Source: Exiguobacterium alkaliphilum 12/1 (lineage in GTDB: Bacteria > Bacillota > Bacilli > Exiguobacteriales > Exiguobacteriaceae). Taken from it: a stretch of 64,000 nt of DNA. The position numbers were made by a program, and so were the translations under genes. Of the stretch, positions 15,791 to 25,830 are shown piece after piece. The stretch lies in contig NZ_JJMW01000071.1 in NCBI RefSeq assembly GCF_000714435.1, positions 21,324-85,323 on the forward strand. The letters are read 5' to 3'. How positions within the stretch are numbered: the first letter of the stretch is position 1; each line of letters opens with the position of its first letter. The notes under the pieces are model-generated. The model searched no databases. It saw only the letters and a program-made list of their open reading frames with translations, and was not told the origin of the DNA.

Positions 15791-17398
15791 TTGAAAACGA
15801 AATTGATTGATTGGCCCACGTTCATCGGCGCGTTCTGCCTATTGCTCGCGGTGACGCTGCCGCTCGTCTTGTTCCCGGAGACGGGCAGGACATGGGTCGG
15901 GGTAGCGAACACGTTCATGACCCAAAACTTCGGGATGCTGTACTTGGCGATGGGACTCGGCGCGTTCGGGTTTTTGATTTTTGTCGCCTTCAGCAAGAAC
16001 GGCCACGTCAAGCTCGGGCGCGAAGACGAGGAGCCGGAGTTCAGCACGTTCTCGTGGGCGGCGATGCTGTTCGCGGCCGGGATCGGCTCGAGTATCCTCT
16101 ACTGGTCGGTCATCGAGTGGGTGTACTACTATCAAGGGCCTCCGTTCGGCGTCGAACCGGAATCGACCGAGGCCATTCAGTGGGCGACGGCGTACGGGAT
16201 GTTCCACTGGGGTCCGATCGCCTGGGCGATCTATACGCTCCCGGCGCTCCCGATTGCATACTTCTTTTACGTCCGGCGCAAGTCCGTACTCAAAGTGAGC
16301 GAGGCGGTCCGGCCTGTCATCGGCAAATGGGCGGACGGTCCGGTCGGGAAGCTGATTGACATCTTGTTCATCTTCGGCCTGCTCGGCGGGGCGGGGACGA
16401 CGCTCGCCCTTGGCACGCCGATGATCGCCGAAGGAGTGAACGAAATCACCGGCATCCCGGTGACGCTCGGCATGCAGGCGGTCATCATGCTCGTCTGCAC
16501 GGTCATCTTCGCCGTCAGCTCGTACGTCGGGTTAAAGCGCGGCATCAAAGTGCTCAGTGACTTGAACATTTGGCTGTCGCTCTCGATTCTCGCCTTCGTC
16601 CTCATCCTCGGGCCGACGCGCTTCATCCTCGAGACGACGTTCAACGCCGTCGGCATCCTGCTCGACAACTTCTTCAAGATGGCGACGTGGATGGAACCGT
16701 TCGGGAACCTCGGCGGATTCACCGAGACCGGCTTCCCGGAAGCATGGACCGTGTTCTACTGGGCGTGGTGGCTCGTCTATGCGCCGTTCGTCGGACTGTT
16801 CGTCGCCCGCATCTCACGCGGTCGGACGATTCGCGGGATGATCATCGGGACGATGGTATATGGGACGTTCGGTTGTATCCTCTTCTTCGGAATTCTTGGG
16901 AATTTCGGGCTTTATCTCCACTTGAGCGGCGCGTTCGATGTCATCGGTTATATGGATACGTACGGACCGGCTGCGACGATTATCGCCATCATCGGGCAGC
17001 TGCCGTTCGGCAAGGTCGTCGTCGCCGTGTTCACGTTCCTCGCCATCATCTTCCTCGCGACGACGTTTGATTCATCCTCATATATTTTGGCATCGGTGAC
17101 ACAAAAGTATGTCGAAGGGGAGCCGGCGGCTTGGAATCGTTTGTTCTGGGCGTTCGCGCTCTGTATCATGCCGCTTACCCTCATGTTCCTCGGGGGACTC
17201 GACACGCTCCAAACGGCGAGCATCGTCGGCGGGTTCCCGCTCATCTTCATCATGCTACTGCTCGCCTGGTCGTTCATGCGTGTGTCGAGTAAGGACATCC
17301 GCGCCTCGGACGAGTACGAATCGCCGACAATCCACATCAAGTACCGAAAGAAAAAGCGGTCGCCGTTCGATGCGTTGAAAGACCAACCCCCTGAGTAA
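15791..17398 (+). CDS. BCCT family transporter (betaine/carnitine/choline type)
   Basis: A 535-residue secondary transporter with twelve predicted membrane helices, of the BCCT family that imports quaternary ammonium compounds. Signatures are YGMFHWGPIAWAIY, the substrate-box helix FYWAWWLVYAPFVG and the following ARISRGRTIR. In betaine carriers such as BetP the box reads WW-x-x-W; here the third aromatic is Tyr, as in the carnitine exchanger CaiT, so betaine is not certain. The C-terminus is short and basic. The TTG at 15791 is preferred because AAGGGGTGGGG precedes it; ATG 15749 lies next to the cccB terminator without a binding site. It interrupts the cccB-ftsE synteny. Confidence 0.88.
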   Translation: MKTKLIDWPTFIGAFCLLLAVTLPLVLFPETGRTWVGVANTFMTQNFGMLYLAMGLGAFGFLIFVAFSKNGHVKLGREDEEPEFSTFSWAAMLFAAGIGSSILYWSVIEWVYYYQGPPFGVEPESTEAIQWATAYGMFHWGPIAWAIYTLPALPIAYFFYVRRKSVLKVSEAVRPVIGKWADGPVGKLIDILFIFGLLGGAGTTLALGTPMIAEGVNEITGIPVTLGMQAVIMLVCTVIFAVSSYVGLKRGIKVLSDLNIWLSLSILAFVLILGPTRFILETTFNAVGILLDNFFKMATWMEPFGNLGGFTETGFPEAWTVFYWAWWLVYAPFVGLFVARISRGRTIRGMIIGTMVYGTFGCILFFGILGNFGLYLHLSGAFDVIGYMDTYGPAATIIAIIGQLPFGKVVVAVFTFLAIIFLATTFDSSSYILASVTQKYVEGEPAAWNRLFWAFALCIMPLTLMFLGGLDTLQTASIVGGFPLIFIMLLLAWSFMRVSSKDIRASDEYESPTIHIKYRKKKRSPFDALKDQPPE

Positions 17399-17404
17399 AA
17401 TCGG

Positions 17405-17434
17405 AAGGCGTCCTCATTACAGGACGCCTTTTTT
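17405..17434 (+). terminator. Terminator of the BCCT gene
   Basis: A 10-base-pair perfect stem (AAGGCGTCCT and AGGACGCCTT) around CATTAC is followed by TTTT. Confidence 0.93.
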
Positions 17435-17552
17435 GAACCGCGATTTCAGTAAATATGACGAATGCGTGAAGTAAGCATTCGATGTGACAATTTCCCACCG
17501 TGCGCCCTCCAACTGAAACACTCCTGTAATGGTGTTTTAAAAAACCGATTGA

Positions 17553-17558
17553 TATAAT
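17553..17558 (+). promoter_or_regulatory. Candidate ftsEX promoter -10 box
   Basis: A perfect TATAAT lies 180 bases upstream of ftsE. The -35 region is weak (TGGTGT at spacing 17). Transcription from here would include the structured leader at 17584-17660. Confidence 0.45.
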
Positions 17559-17583
17559 GGTAGCGCTCCTTGTCCTGTCTTCG

Positions 17584-17660
17584 GTCTAATTGACTAGGGC
17601 GTGGGTACGAGCAACGTGCCTTGACAGCACGTTCTGTTTCCTGTAGAACAGAGGCTAGAC
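17584..17660 (+). other. Structured leader upstream of ftsE, class unknown
   Basis: The 340-base gap before ftsE holds a compact set of nested pairings. An outer stem GTCTA (17584-17588)/TAGAC (17656-17660) encloses hairpin AACGTGC/GCACGTT (17613-17619 and 17627-17633) and, immediately next, hairpin CTGTT/AACAG (17634-17638 and 17647-17651). Joining segments carry ACTAGGGCGTGGGTACGAGC. This three-stem layout looks like a regulatory RNA, but I could not match it to a riboswitch, T-box or ribosomal-leader class. No terminator hairpin follows, so control of translation or RNA stability would be more likely than attenuation. Confidence 0.45.
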
Positions 17661-17739
17661 GAAAAATATACAGTTACTAAAACAATGAAACTTCGTCATA
17701 GATGCATGAAAAATATTTAAAAAGGGTAGGGAATACGTT

Positions 17740-18426
17740 ATGATTTCGATGCAAAAAGTCAGTAAAGTATATCCGAACGGCGTCGTCGCCGTCGATGATC
17801 TCGACATAGAAATCCAAGACGGCGAGTTCCTCTACGTCGTCGGACCATCCGGCGCCGGGAAATCGACGTTTATGAAAATGATTTATCGGGAGGAGAAGCC
17901 GTCGAGCGGTCAATTGTTGATTGACGGCATCGATGTCGGCAAGCTGAAGAATCGCCACGTGCCGAAACTTCGCCGCCAACTCGGCGTCATCTTCCAAGAT
18001 TTTAAGTTGTTGCCGTCGCTCACCGTGTACGAGAACGTCGCCTTCGCCCTCGAGGTCGTCCAAGCCGACACGAATACGATGCGCAAGCAAGTGATGGACG
18101 TGTTGAACCTCGTCGGGCTCAAAAACAAGGCCCGCAACTATCCGGACGAACTGTCGGGTGGGGAACAGCAGCGCGTCTCGATCGCCCGCGCGATCGTCAA
18201 CAAGCCGAAGCTCATCATCGCCGATGAGCCGACCGGGAACTTAGACCCGGACACGGCGTGGGGCATCATGGAAGTATTTGAAGAGATTCACCGCCGCGGT
18301 GCGACGATCGTCATGGCGACACACAACCGTGACATCGTCGATAAGATTCGCCATCGCGTCATCGCGATTGAGAACGGGAAAGTCGTCCGCGATGAAGAGA
18401 AAGGAGCGTATGGCTATGATATTTAA
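17740..18426 (+). CDS. ftsE: Cell-division ABC transporter ATPase FtsE
   Basis: FtsE is the cytoplasmic ATPase of the FtsEX complex, which transmits ATP-driven movement across the membrane to activate a peptidoglycan hydrolase. The 228-residue protein has Walker A GPSGAGKST (35-43), the ABC signature LSGGEQQR, Walker B LIIADEPTGNLD and the switch His in MATHNRD. Length matches the family (228 in B. subtilis). The start is ATG 17740 after GGTAGGG. It overlaps ftsX by 11 bases and is preceded by an unusual structured leader. Confidence 0.98.
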   Translation: MISMQKVSKVYPNGVVAVDDLDIEIQDGEFLYVVGPSGAGKSTFMKMIYREEKPSSGQLLIDGIDVGKLKNRHVPKLRRQLGVIFQDFKLLPSLTVYENVAFALEVVQADTNTMRKQVMDVLNLVGLKNKARNYPDELSGGEQQRVSIARAIVNKPKLIIADEPTGNLDPDTAWGIMEVFEEIHRRGATIVMATHNRDIVDKIRHRVIAIENGKVVRDEEKGAYGYDI

Positions 18427-19318
18427 AAGTGGACTCCGCCACTTACGGGAAGGGTTCAAAGGAACACTTCGCAACGGGTGGATGACGTTTGCGGCCATCA
18501 GTGCCGTCACCATCACATTGTTACTCGTCGGGATTTTCGCGCTCGTCATGTTCAACGTCAATGAGATCTCACAAAACGTCGAGAACGACGTCGAGATTCA
18601 AGTGTTCGTCACACGGACCGCCGAAGAGGCGGACGTCGAACAGCTCGGACAAAACATCGAACAGATTCCTGGTGTCGCCGAAGTCACGTTCAGCTCGAAA
18701 GACGATGAGCTCGAGAACTTCCGCAACCAGTTAGGGGAAGACGCGAACGCATACGGTGCGGTCGAGAAGGACAACCCGCTCCACGACCGTTACATCGTCA
18801 AGGCGTCAGACCCGCTCGAGACCGAACAAGTCGCCGAGGTGGTGCAGTCGCTTGAGAACGTCGATAGAGTCACATACGGACAGGACTATATCGACAAGAT
18901 GTTCGCGTTCTTCAACGGGATTCGCATCGGCGGACTCGTATTGATCGTCGGGCTCACGCTCATGGCGATGTTCCTCATCTCGAACACGATCAAGATGACG
19001 ATTTTCTCGCGTCGCCGCGAGATTGAGATCATGCGTCTCGTCGGGGCGAAAAACAGCTTCATCCGCTGGCCGTTCTTCATCGAAGGACTCCTCCTCGGTG
19101 TGCTCGGCGCGCTCATCCCGATCGCCGTCGTCTACTTCGGCTACGATGTCGCATATAGTGCTTTACAACCATCGCTAGATCAATTGAATGGTGATATATT
19201 TAAGTTGATTGATCCATCGACGCTCACGACGCAAGTGTCACTCGTCTTGTTGGCACTCGGGGCGTTCATCGGGATCTGGGGATCGACGACATCGCTCGGT
19301 CGATTCTTGAAAGTCTAA
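18416..19318 (+). CDS. ftsX: Cell-division membrane protein FtsX
   Basis: FtsX is the membrane half of FtsEX. The 300-residue protein has four transmembrane segments (about residues 22-44, 170-195, 220-245 and 268-292), a large extracellular loop between the first and second (about 45-168) that contacts the hydrolase, and the N-terminal motif LRNGWMTFAAISAVT typical of Firmicutes. AAGGAG is 3 bases before ATG 18410 and 9 before ATG 18416, so 18416 is preferred. The start lies inside ftsE, implying coupled translation. The next gene, 23 bases on, encodes a probable partner hydrolase. Confidence 0.97.
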   Translation: MIFKSGLRHLREGFKGTLRNGWMTFAAISAVTITLLLVGIFALVMFNVNEISQNVENDVEIQVFVTRTAEEADVEQLGQNIEQIPGVAEVTFSSKDDELENFRNQLGEDANAYGAVEKDNPLHDRYIVKASDPLETEQVAEVVQSLENVDRVTYGQDYIDKMFAFFNGIRIGGLVLIVGLTLMAMFLISNTIKMTIFSRRREIEIMRLVGAKNSFIRWPFFIEGLLLGVLGALIPIAVVYFGYDVAYSALQPSLDQLNGDIFKLIDPSTLTTQVSLVLLALGAFIGIWGSTTSLGRFLKV

Positions 19319-19341
19319 CTTAGATAAGGGGGAGTTGGCGG

Positions 19342-20724
19342 ATGAAACGTTCGCTTGCGCTTGGGTTATGTATGACGTTACTTGCCGCGCCGGTCATGGC
19401 GACGGAGAAAGAGACGTTACGGGAACGACAAGATCGTCTATCCAAACAGCTAGAGGCATCCAAGAAAGCGCAAGCCGAGACGGACGCCGAGCTTGACATC
19501 ACCGAGGCGGAGCGTGACGCGGTCTTGACCGAGGTGAAGGCCGTCAACGAACGGCTCGATAGCCTCAGTGAACAGATTGCCGTCCAGCAGGCTGAAGCCG
19601 ACGCGGCCCGCACCGAGCTCGAGACGACACGCCGCCAACTCGCTGCCCAAGAGCAGTACCTCCAAGGCCAGAAGGCGCTCCTCAGTGAGCGTCTTCGTGT
19701 GCTTCAAGTAAACGAGGACCGGTCCTATCTCCAAGTCATCTTCGAATCCCGCACGTTCGGGGATTTCGTCACGCGTCTCATGACGGCGCAGTCGATCGCG
19801 GAGCAGGACCGGGACCTCATACATAGCTTCATGGAAGAAGTCGAGCGGCTCGAGTCGCTCGAGACGACGCAACGGACCCAGCTGTCGTTCGTCAAACAAA
19901 AAGAGCGTGAACTCGTCATCACGAAGCAGGCGCTCGACCGTGCAGCCGAGGAGAAGCAGTCGCTCCTTTCCGAACTAAACGAACAAGTCGAGCTACTCGA
20001 GCTCGAACAGATGACGCGCGAGGAAGAACAGGCGCTCATGGACGAACAGCGCCGCATCATCGCCGGTCAGCTCGAGGCGATTGCAACCGCCGAACGCGAG
20101 GCGGCCGAAGCGGAAGCGAGACGACAAGCGGAAGCGAAAGCAGCAGCCGAGGCACAGGCGAAGGCGGACGCCCAAGCGAAGGCAGATGCAGAGGCGCGAG
20201 CACGCCAAGAAGCCGAGGCGAAAGCGAAGACGGAGTCGTCGCCGGGCACAGCACGTGTCGCGCCACCGGTTCCGCCAGTCGAAGCGGCTGAGAACGTGAC
20301 GCAACCTGTGTCGACGTTCGTCCGTCCCGTCTCCGGGTACGTCTCGAGCCGGTTCGGCCCGAGGGCGAACCCGCTCACCGGGGCGCCGGAGTCGCATCGC
20401 GGCATCGACATCGTCAACGCGACCGGCACGCCCATCGTGGCGGCGGCACCCGGCATCGTCATCAAGGCGGCGCCGGCGACGGGCTACGGCAACGTCGTCT
20501 TTGTCTCGCACGTGTTAGGCGGCCAAGTGTGGACGACGGTGTACGGCCATCTCGACTCAATCACGGTCACACCGGGCCAGACGATCGCGGCCGGCCAGAC
20601 GGTCGGAACGCTCGGCAACACGGGCTGGTCGACGGGGCCGCACTTACATTTCGAACTTCACCGTGGCGAATGGGCCCCGGGGCAACCGAACGCGGTCGAC
20701 CCAGGTCCTTATATCGGCTATTGA
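19342..20724 (+). CDS. EnvC-like M23 peptidase with long coiled coil
   Basis: A secreted 460-residue protein: signal peptide 1-20 (cleavage after PVMA), a long coiled coil (about 22-265) ending in an Ala/Glu/Lys-rich repeat tract, a Pro-rich linker, and a C-terminal LytM/M23 domain (about 325-455). The metal-binding motifs HRGID and HLHFE are intact, so unlike E. coli EnvC this one may be an active endopeptidase. The order ftsE-ftsX-coiled-coil hydrolase suggests it is the FtsEX-controlled enzyme. In B. subtilis FtsEX controls CwlO, an NlpC/P60 enzyme encoded elsewhere. GGGGGAG precedes the ATG. Confidence 0.9.
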   Translation: MKRSLALGLCMTLLAAPVMATEKETLRERQDRLSKQLEASKKAQAETDAELDITEAERDAVLTEVKAVNERLDSLSEQIAVQQAEADAARTELETTRRQLAAQEQYLQGQKALLSERLRVLQVNEDRSYLQVIFESRTFGDFVTRLMTAQSIAEQDRDLIHSFMEEVERLESLETTQRTQLSFVKQKERELVITKQALDRAAEEKQSLLSELNEQVELLELEQMTREEEQALMDEQRRIIAGQLEAIATAEREAAEAEARRQAEAKAAAEAQAKADAQAKADAEARARQEAEAKAKTESSPGTARVAPPVPPVEAAENVTQPVSTFVRPVSGYVSSRFGPRANPLTGAPESHRGIDIVNATGTPIVAAAPGIVIKAAPATGYGNVVFVSHVLGGQVWTTVYGHLDSITVTPGQTIAAGQTVGTLGNTGWSTGPHLHFELHRGEWAPGQPNAVDPGPYIGY

Positions 20725-20729
20725 CGGAG

Positions 20730-20766
20730 AGACGCGTCCCAAATGTGTGGAACGCGTCTTTTCTTC
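20730..20766 (+). terminator. Terminator after the M23 gene
   Basis: AGACGCGTCCCA pairs with TGTGGAACGCGTCT (one bulge), followed by TTTTCTTCT. Confidence 0.82.
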
Positions 20767-20821
20767 TAAACTTTTTGCTATACTGAATGAAAGACTGATC
20801 AAGAGAAATGAGGGACTACCC

Positions 20822-22234
20822 GTGAAAAATTCAACCGCTGGACTACTCGCCGGCGCCACGTTCGTCGCTGGGGCCGGTGCAGGGCTCGCGACGATGGCGT
20901 TTACCGATACGACTGCTCTTCCGACCGCCATCCAACCGCGGAGCGAGGGCTGGGACAAAGTCGAACAAGTGCGCAAGCTCATCGAGGCCCACTCACTTAA
21001 AGATATATCAGACGAAGCGCTCCTCATCGGGGCGCTCGACGGGATGACCGCCGCCCTCGACGACCCGTATTCGGACTTCCTCGACGCGGAAGAGACGTCG
21101 CAATTCACCGATTCGATTGAGTCGAGTTTTGAAGGAATCGGCGCGACTTTGGAGAAGAAAGGAGAAGACATCTTAATCGTCGCTCCAATCAAAGGCGCTC
21201 CGGCCGAAGCGGCCGGACTCCGTCCAGGGGATGTCATCACGGCCGTCGACGGCGAGTCGATTGAAGGGATGGCCGTCGAAGAGGCGGTGCGTCTCATCCG
21301 CGGAGAGAAAGGGACCGTCGTCACGTTGACGATTCGCCGCGGCGGGCAAGAGGCCGACTATGAGATCACGCGGGACACGATTCCAATCGAGACGGTGACG
21401 TCAGAGGTGAAGGAAGAAGCGGGCAAGAAGATCGGCTATCTGCAAGTGACCCAGTTCTCCGAACCGACCGACGACGAATTTTTGGAACAGCTCGAGGAAC
21501 TCGAGAGTCAAGACATTGATAGCCTCATCATCGACGTGCGCGGAAACCCGGGTGGCCTGTTGCCGTCCGTCATCACGATGGTCGAAGGGTTCGTCCCGAC
21601 GGACACGCCTGTCGTCCAAATCGAGGACGCCAACGGGGAGCGTGAGTCGCAGAGCGGCCGCGCCCGTGAGGCGAAGCCGTACGGCCTTTTCGTCTTGACG
21701 GACGAAGGCTCGGCCTCGGCGTCGGAGATTCTTGCCGGTGCGCTCAAAGAAGGGGCCGGGGCGACCGTGATCGGCAACAAGACGTTCGGCAAGGGCGTCG
21801 TCCAGACGGCGTTCGATTTGGCGGACGGCAGCAACTTGAAGCTGACGACGAGCAAATGGCTCACGCCGGACGGCAACTGGATCAACGAGAAAGGCATCGA
21901 ACCGGACATCGAAGTCAATCAACCGGACTATTTCAGCGTCAACCGCATCCTCGCCGAGGCGGACACGCTCGAAGTCGGCGACTACGGCGATTCGGTCTCG
22001 AACTTGCATACCGTCTTAGAAGGCCTCGGCTACGAGCCGGGCGGACAGGCGGGCTATTACGGCGATACGATGGCGCGGGCCGTCTCCGCTTTCCAAGAAG
22101 ACAACAACTTGACGGCGGACGGAATCGTCAACGAGGAGACGGCATCGGCGCTCGAATCACGTCTACTTGAAGTCATTCAAGACGAGGCGAACGACGCCCA
22201 GTTGAACCGTGCGCTCGAAGAAGCCGCAAAATAA
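20822..22234 (+). CDS. S41 carboxy-terminal processing peptidase, CtpB-like
   Basis: A 470-residue membrane-anchored serine protease. Residues 5-26 form a signal anchor; a PDZ domain covers about 95-180 (GIGATLEKKGEDILIVAPIK); the S41 domain covers about 190-370, with Ser299 in GSASASEILAG, Lys324 in FGKG and Gln328, the spacing of the Ser-Lys-Gln triad in B. subtilis CtpB. A peptidoglycan-binding domain follows (about 395-455). B. subtilis CtpB cleaves SpoIVFA in sporulation; a similar role here is doubtful because no sporulation gene is in view. GTG 20822 follows GAGGGA. The ftsX-ctpB-minJ order is conserved. Confidence 0.93.
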   Translation: MKNSTAGLLAGATFVAGAGAGLATMAFTDTTALPTAIQPRSEGWDKVEQVRKLIEAHSLKDISDEALLIGALDGMTAALDDPYSDFLDAEETSQFTDSIESSFEGIGATLEKKGEDILIVAPIKGAPAEAAGLRPGDVITAVDGESIEGMAVEEAVRLIRGEKGTVVTLTIRRGGQEADYEITRDTIPIETVTSEVKEEAGKKIGYLQVTQFSEPTDDEFLEQLEELESQDIDSLIIDVRGNPGGLLPSVITMVEGFVPTDTPVVQIEDANGERESQSGRAREAKPYGLFVLTDEGSASASEILAGALKEGAGATVIGNKTFGKGVVQTAFDLADGSNLKLTTSKWLTPDGNWINEKGIEPDIEVNQPDYFSVNRILAEADTLEVGDYGDSVSNLHTVLEGLGYEPGGQAGYYGDTMARAVSAFQEDNNLTADGIVNEETASALESRLLEVIQDEANDAQLNRALEEAAK

Positions 22235-22259
22235 GGATTAGGGAAAGGATTGGACACGT

Positions 22260-23411
22260 GTGGACGTTCTACGAATGAGTGTACTCGCTTTATTGACTTT
22301 GATTGGTAGTCCGCTGCTCTGGGTGACGCTCGTCGCCCTCGCTTACATATCCATGACACGCATCAAACGGGAACGGGCGATGTTCCGCTCACGCCGGCGC
22401 CCGCCAAAATCGGACTGGATTCATTTCGTCTGGCCAAGCCTTCTGCTCGGCGTGCTCGCCTCGGTCGCGACCGTCTGGCTCGAGACGACGGTCAACGTCG
22501 AATGGCTCGTCACGTTCACCGTCCTGTACGCCCTCGTCGTCTTGACGATGCATCCGCGCTTCGTCAGCCCGGCGTTCCCGCTCCTCGTCATGCTCGCGGC
22601 CGTGTCGCTTCGTGACGTCATCTCGTTCGGACCGCTCGACGAGACGGTCGCTCAGCTCGCCGAGGTCGGTTGGCCGGTGTATGCGCTCGTCTTCGGCGTC
22701 GTCACGCTCGCCGAGGCGGTCTTGCTACGGTGGAACGGGAACGTCGAGACGTCGCCGACGCTCATCTTGTCGAAACGTGGTCAATTCATCGGCGGTCACG
22801 TCGTCAAACGACTCTGGTTCTTCCCACTCGTCGTCTTCTTGCCGCCGTCGTTCGGGTTCGACGGGATGGTCCCAGTCATCCTACCGATTCCAATCGGGGT
22901 GAGCCTCTTGTCGACCGGGGCGTTGCCACGGACGCTCCTCGGAAAGTTGAGCACGTATCGCGGCATCCTTGCCGTCATCGCGCTCGGTCTGTTCGGAGCG
23001 TCTTACGCACTTGACGTGCCGTACGCCGGTTACGTCTTGATCGCGCTCTATGTATTGTATGAGCTCGCGTTACAGCTCATCAAACGTGAGAACCGGGCGA
23101 CGACGCCGGTGTTCATCAACGGCAACCGTGGGGCGGTCATCGTCGACACGCTCCCGGGTTCGCCAGGGGAAGCGATGCAACTCATCCCGGGCGAGTCGAT
23201 TTATAAAGTGAACGGGACGGTCATCACGGGCGGGAGCAGCTTCTATGAGGCGCTCCAGCTTCATAAACCGTACATCAAGCTCGAGGTACTCAACTTGAAC
23301 GGGGATATCCGGTTCGTCCAGCGGGCGATGTATGAAACCGACCCGCATGAGCTCGGCATCTTGTTCGTCGGGGAGCCGATGAGCCCGCGGCTACGTCTGC
23401 GCAAGTTATGA
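22260..23411 (+). CDS. minJ: MinJ-like division-site topology protein
   Basis: A 383-residue polytopic membrane protein with about six to eight helices in residues 8-280 and a C-terminal PDZ-like domain (about 290-365: TPVFINGNRGAVIVDTLPGS and MQLIPGESIYKVNGTVITGG). MinJ links DivIVA at negatively curved membranes to MinD and so positions the division septum. The call rests on the same architecture and the same position, downstream of ctpB, as B. subtilis minJ (yvjD). GTG 22260 follows GGGAAAGGA; ATG 22275 is an alternative. The swrA gene found between ctpB and minJ in B. subtilis is absent. Confidence 0.83.
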   Translation: MDVLRMSVLALLTLIGSPLLWVTLVALAYISMTRIKRERAMFRSRRRPPKSDWIHFVWPSLLLGVLASVATVWLETTVNVEWLVTFTVLYALVVLTMHPRFVSPAFPLLVMLAAVSLRDVISFGPLDETVAQLAEVGWPVYALVFGVVTLAEAVLLRWNGNVETSPTLILSKRGQFIGGHVVKRLWFFPLVVFLPPSFGFDGMVPVILPIPIGVSLLSTGALPRTLLGKLSTYRGILAVIALGLFGASYALDVPYAGYVLIALYVLYELALQLIKRENRATTPVFINGNRGAVIVDTLPGSPGEAMQLIPGESIYKVNGTVITGGSSFYEALQLHKPYIKLEVLNLNGDIRFVQRAMYETDPHELGILFVGEPMSPRLRLRKL

Positions 23412-23421
23412 ATGCTCGAAA

Positions 23422-23449
23422 AAAGGGAGCCTCCGCGGAGGCTCCCTTT
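23422..23449. terminator. Bidirectional terminator between minJ and glpK
   Basis: A perfect 28-base palindrome with arms AAAGGGAGCCTCCG lies between the converging gene ends, with A and T runs on both sides. Confidence 0.92.
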
Positions 23450-23456
23450 CGTGTGC

Positions 23457-24995
<1,539 letters not shown>

Positions 24996-25004
24996 TTAGA
25001 AAGA

Positions 25005-25712
25005 TTATGGGACGAGAATGCCATAGACGAGGGCGGCGATGACCGCCCCGATGATTGGTCCGACGACCGGAATCCATGAATAGCCCCAGTCCGACGTCCC
25101 TTTGCCTTTGATTGGAAGAATCGCATGCGCAATCCGCGGCCCGAGGTCACGTGCCGGGTTGATGGCATATCCCGTTGTACCACCAAGTGAGAGACCGATC
25201 GAGACAACGAGGAAACCGACGATGAGCGGATTCAAGCCGTCCGTGAACGTGTTGGCCCCGAATGACAAAATTCCGAAGACGAGAACGAACGTACCAATGA
25301 TTTCCCCGATCAAGTTGAACGGCGTGCTACGAATCCCTGGTGCGGTCGAGAAGGTGGCCAGTTTGGCACCCGGATCGTCGGTCACATCATAGTGCGGTTT
25401 GTAGTGCACGAACACGAGGACGGCCCCGATGAACGCCCCGATAAACTGTGCCAAGATGTAGGCTGGCACATCAGCCCAAGGGAATGAGCCTGCTGTCGCT
25501 AGCCCGACCGTGACGGCAGGGTTCAAGTGCGCCCCTCCGTAGATTCCGGCTGCGTATACCCCGATCATAACGGCGAAGCCCCAACCGAACGTGATGACGA
25601 CCCAACCTGCGTTCTCCGCTTTCGAATGACGGAGGACGACGCCGGCGACGACACCGTTACCGAGCAAGATGAGTAGCATTGTACCAATAATTTCGCTGAC
25701 GAATGCTGACAT
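25005..25712 (-). CDS. glpF: Glycerol uptake facilitator
   Basis: An aquaglyceroporin of 235 residues with six membrane helices and two half-helices that carry the pore motifs [10 protein letters not shown] (about residue 62) and [11 protein letters not shown] (about residue 186). The Asp after the second NPA-R motif marks a glycerol channel rather than a water-only aquaporin. AGGGGAG precedes the ATG. It is the first gene of a two-gene operon with glpK. A good promoter 40 bases upstream overlaps a cre-like sequence, suggesting glucose repression; no GlpP antiterminator hairpin is visible in the short leader. Confidence 0.97.
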   Translation of the reverse strand: MSAFVSEIIGTMLLILLGNGVVAGVVLRHSKAENAGWVVITFGWGFAVMIGVYAAGIYGGAHLNPAVTVGLATAGSFPWADVPAYILAQFIGAFIGAVLVFVHYKPHYDVTDDPGAKLATFSTAPGIRSTPFNLIGEIIGTFVLVFGILSFGANTFTDGLNPLIVGFLVVSIGLSLGGTTGYAINPARDLGPRIAHAILPIKGKGTSDWGYSWIPVVGPIIGAVIAALVYGILVP

Positions 25713-25755
25713 GTGATACTCCCCTCTCCCATATTGAATTTTGACTTACCACTTC

Positions 25756-25785
25756 ATTATATCCCCCAATTGAAAGCGCTTCAAA
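25756..25785 (-). promoter_or_regulatory. glpFK promoter with overlapping cre-like site
   Basis: On the minus strand TTGAAG (25779-25784) and TATAAT (25756-25761) are 17 bases apart. GAAAGCGCTTCA (25772-25783, plus strand) overlaps the -35. CcpA repression is an inference. Confidence 0.65.
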
Positions 25786-25796
25786 ACAAAGATATT

Positions 25797-25829
25797 CAAA
25801 AAAACCACTTTTTTATTTTCAAAGTGGCT
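25797..25829 (-). terminator. Terminator of the TauE/SafE gene
   Basis: On the minus strand GCCACTTT and AAAGTGG flank a short A-rich loop, followed by TTTTTTT. It sits between the TauE/SafE stop and the glpF promoter. Confidence 0.82.
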
Positions 25830-25830
25830 T

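Noticed and set aside
17584..17660. Known riboswitch upstream of ftsE
   Set aside because: I compared by memory with TPP, FMN, SAM, c-di-AMP, c-di-GMP, guanidine, preQ1, purine and fluoride classes. The CTAGGG block recalls guanidine-I, but the other conserved blocks are missing.
25713..25755. GlpP antiterminator in the glpF leader
   Set aside because: The leader from the predicted promoter is only about 40 bases and has no competing hairpins.
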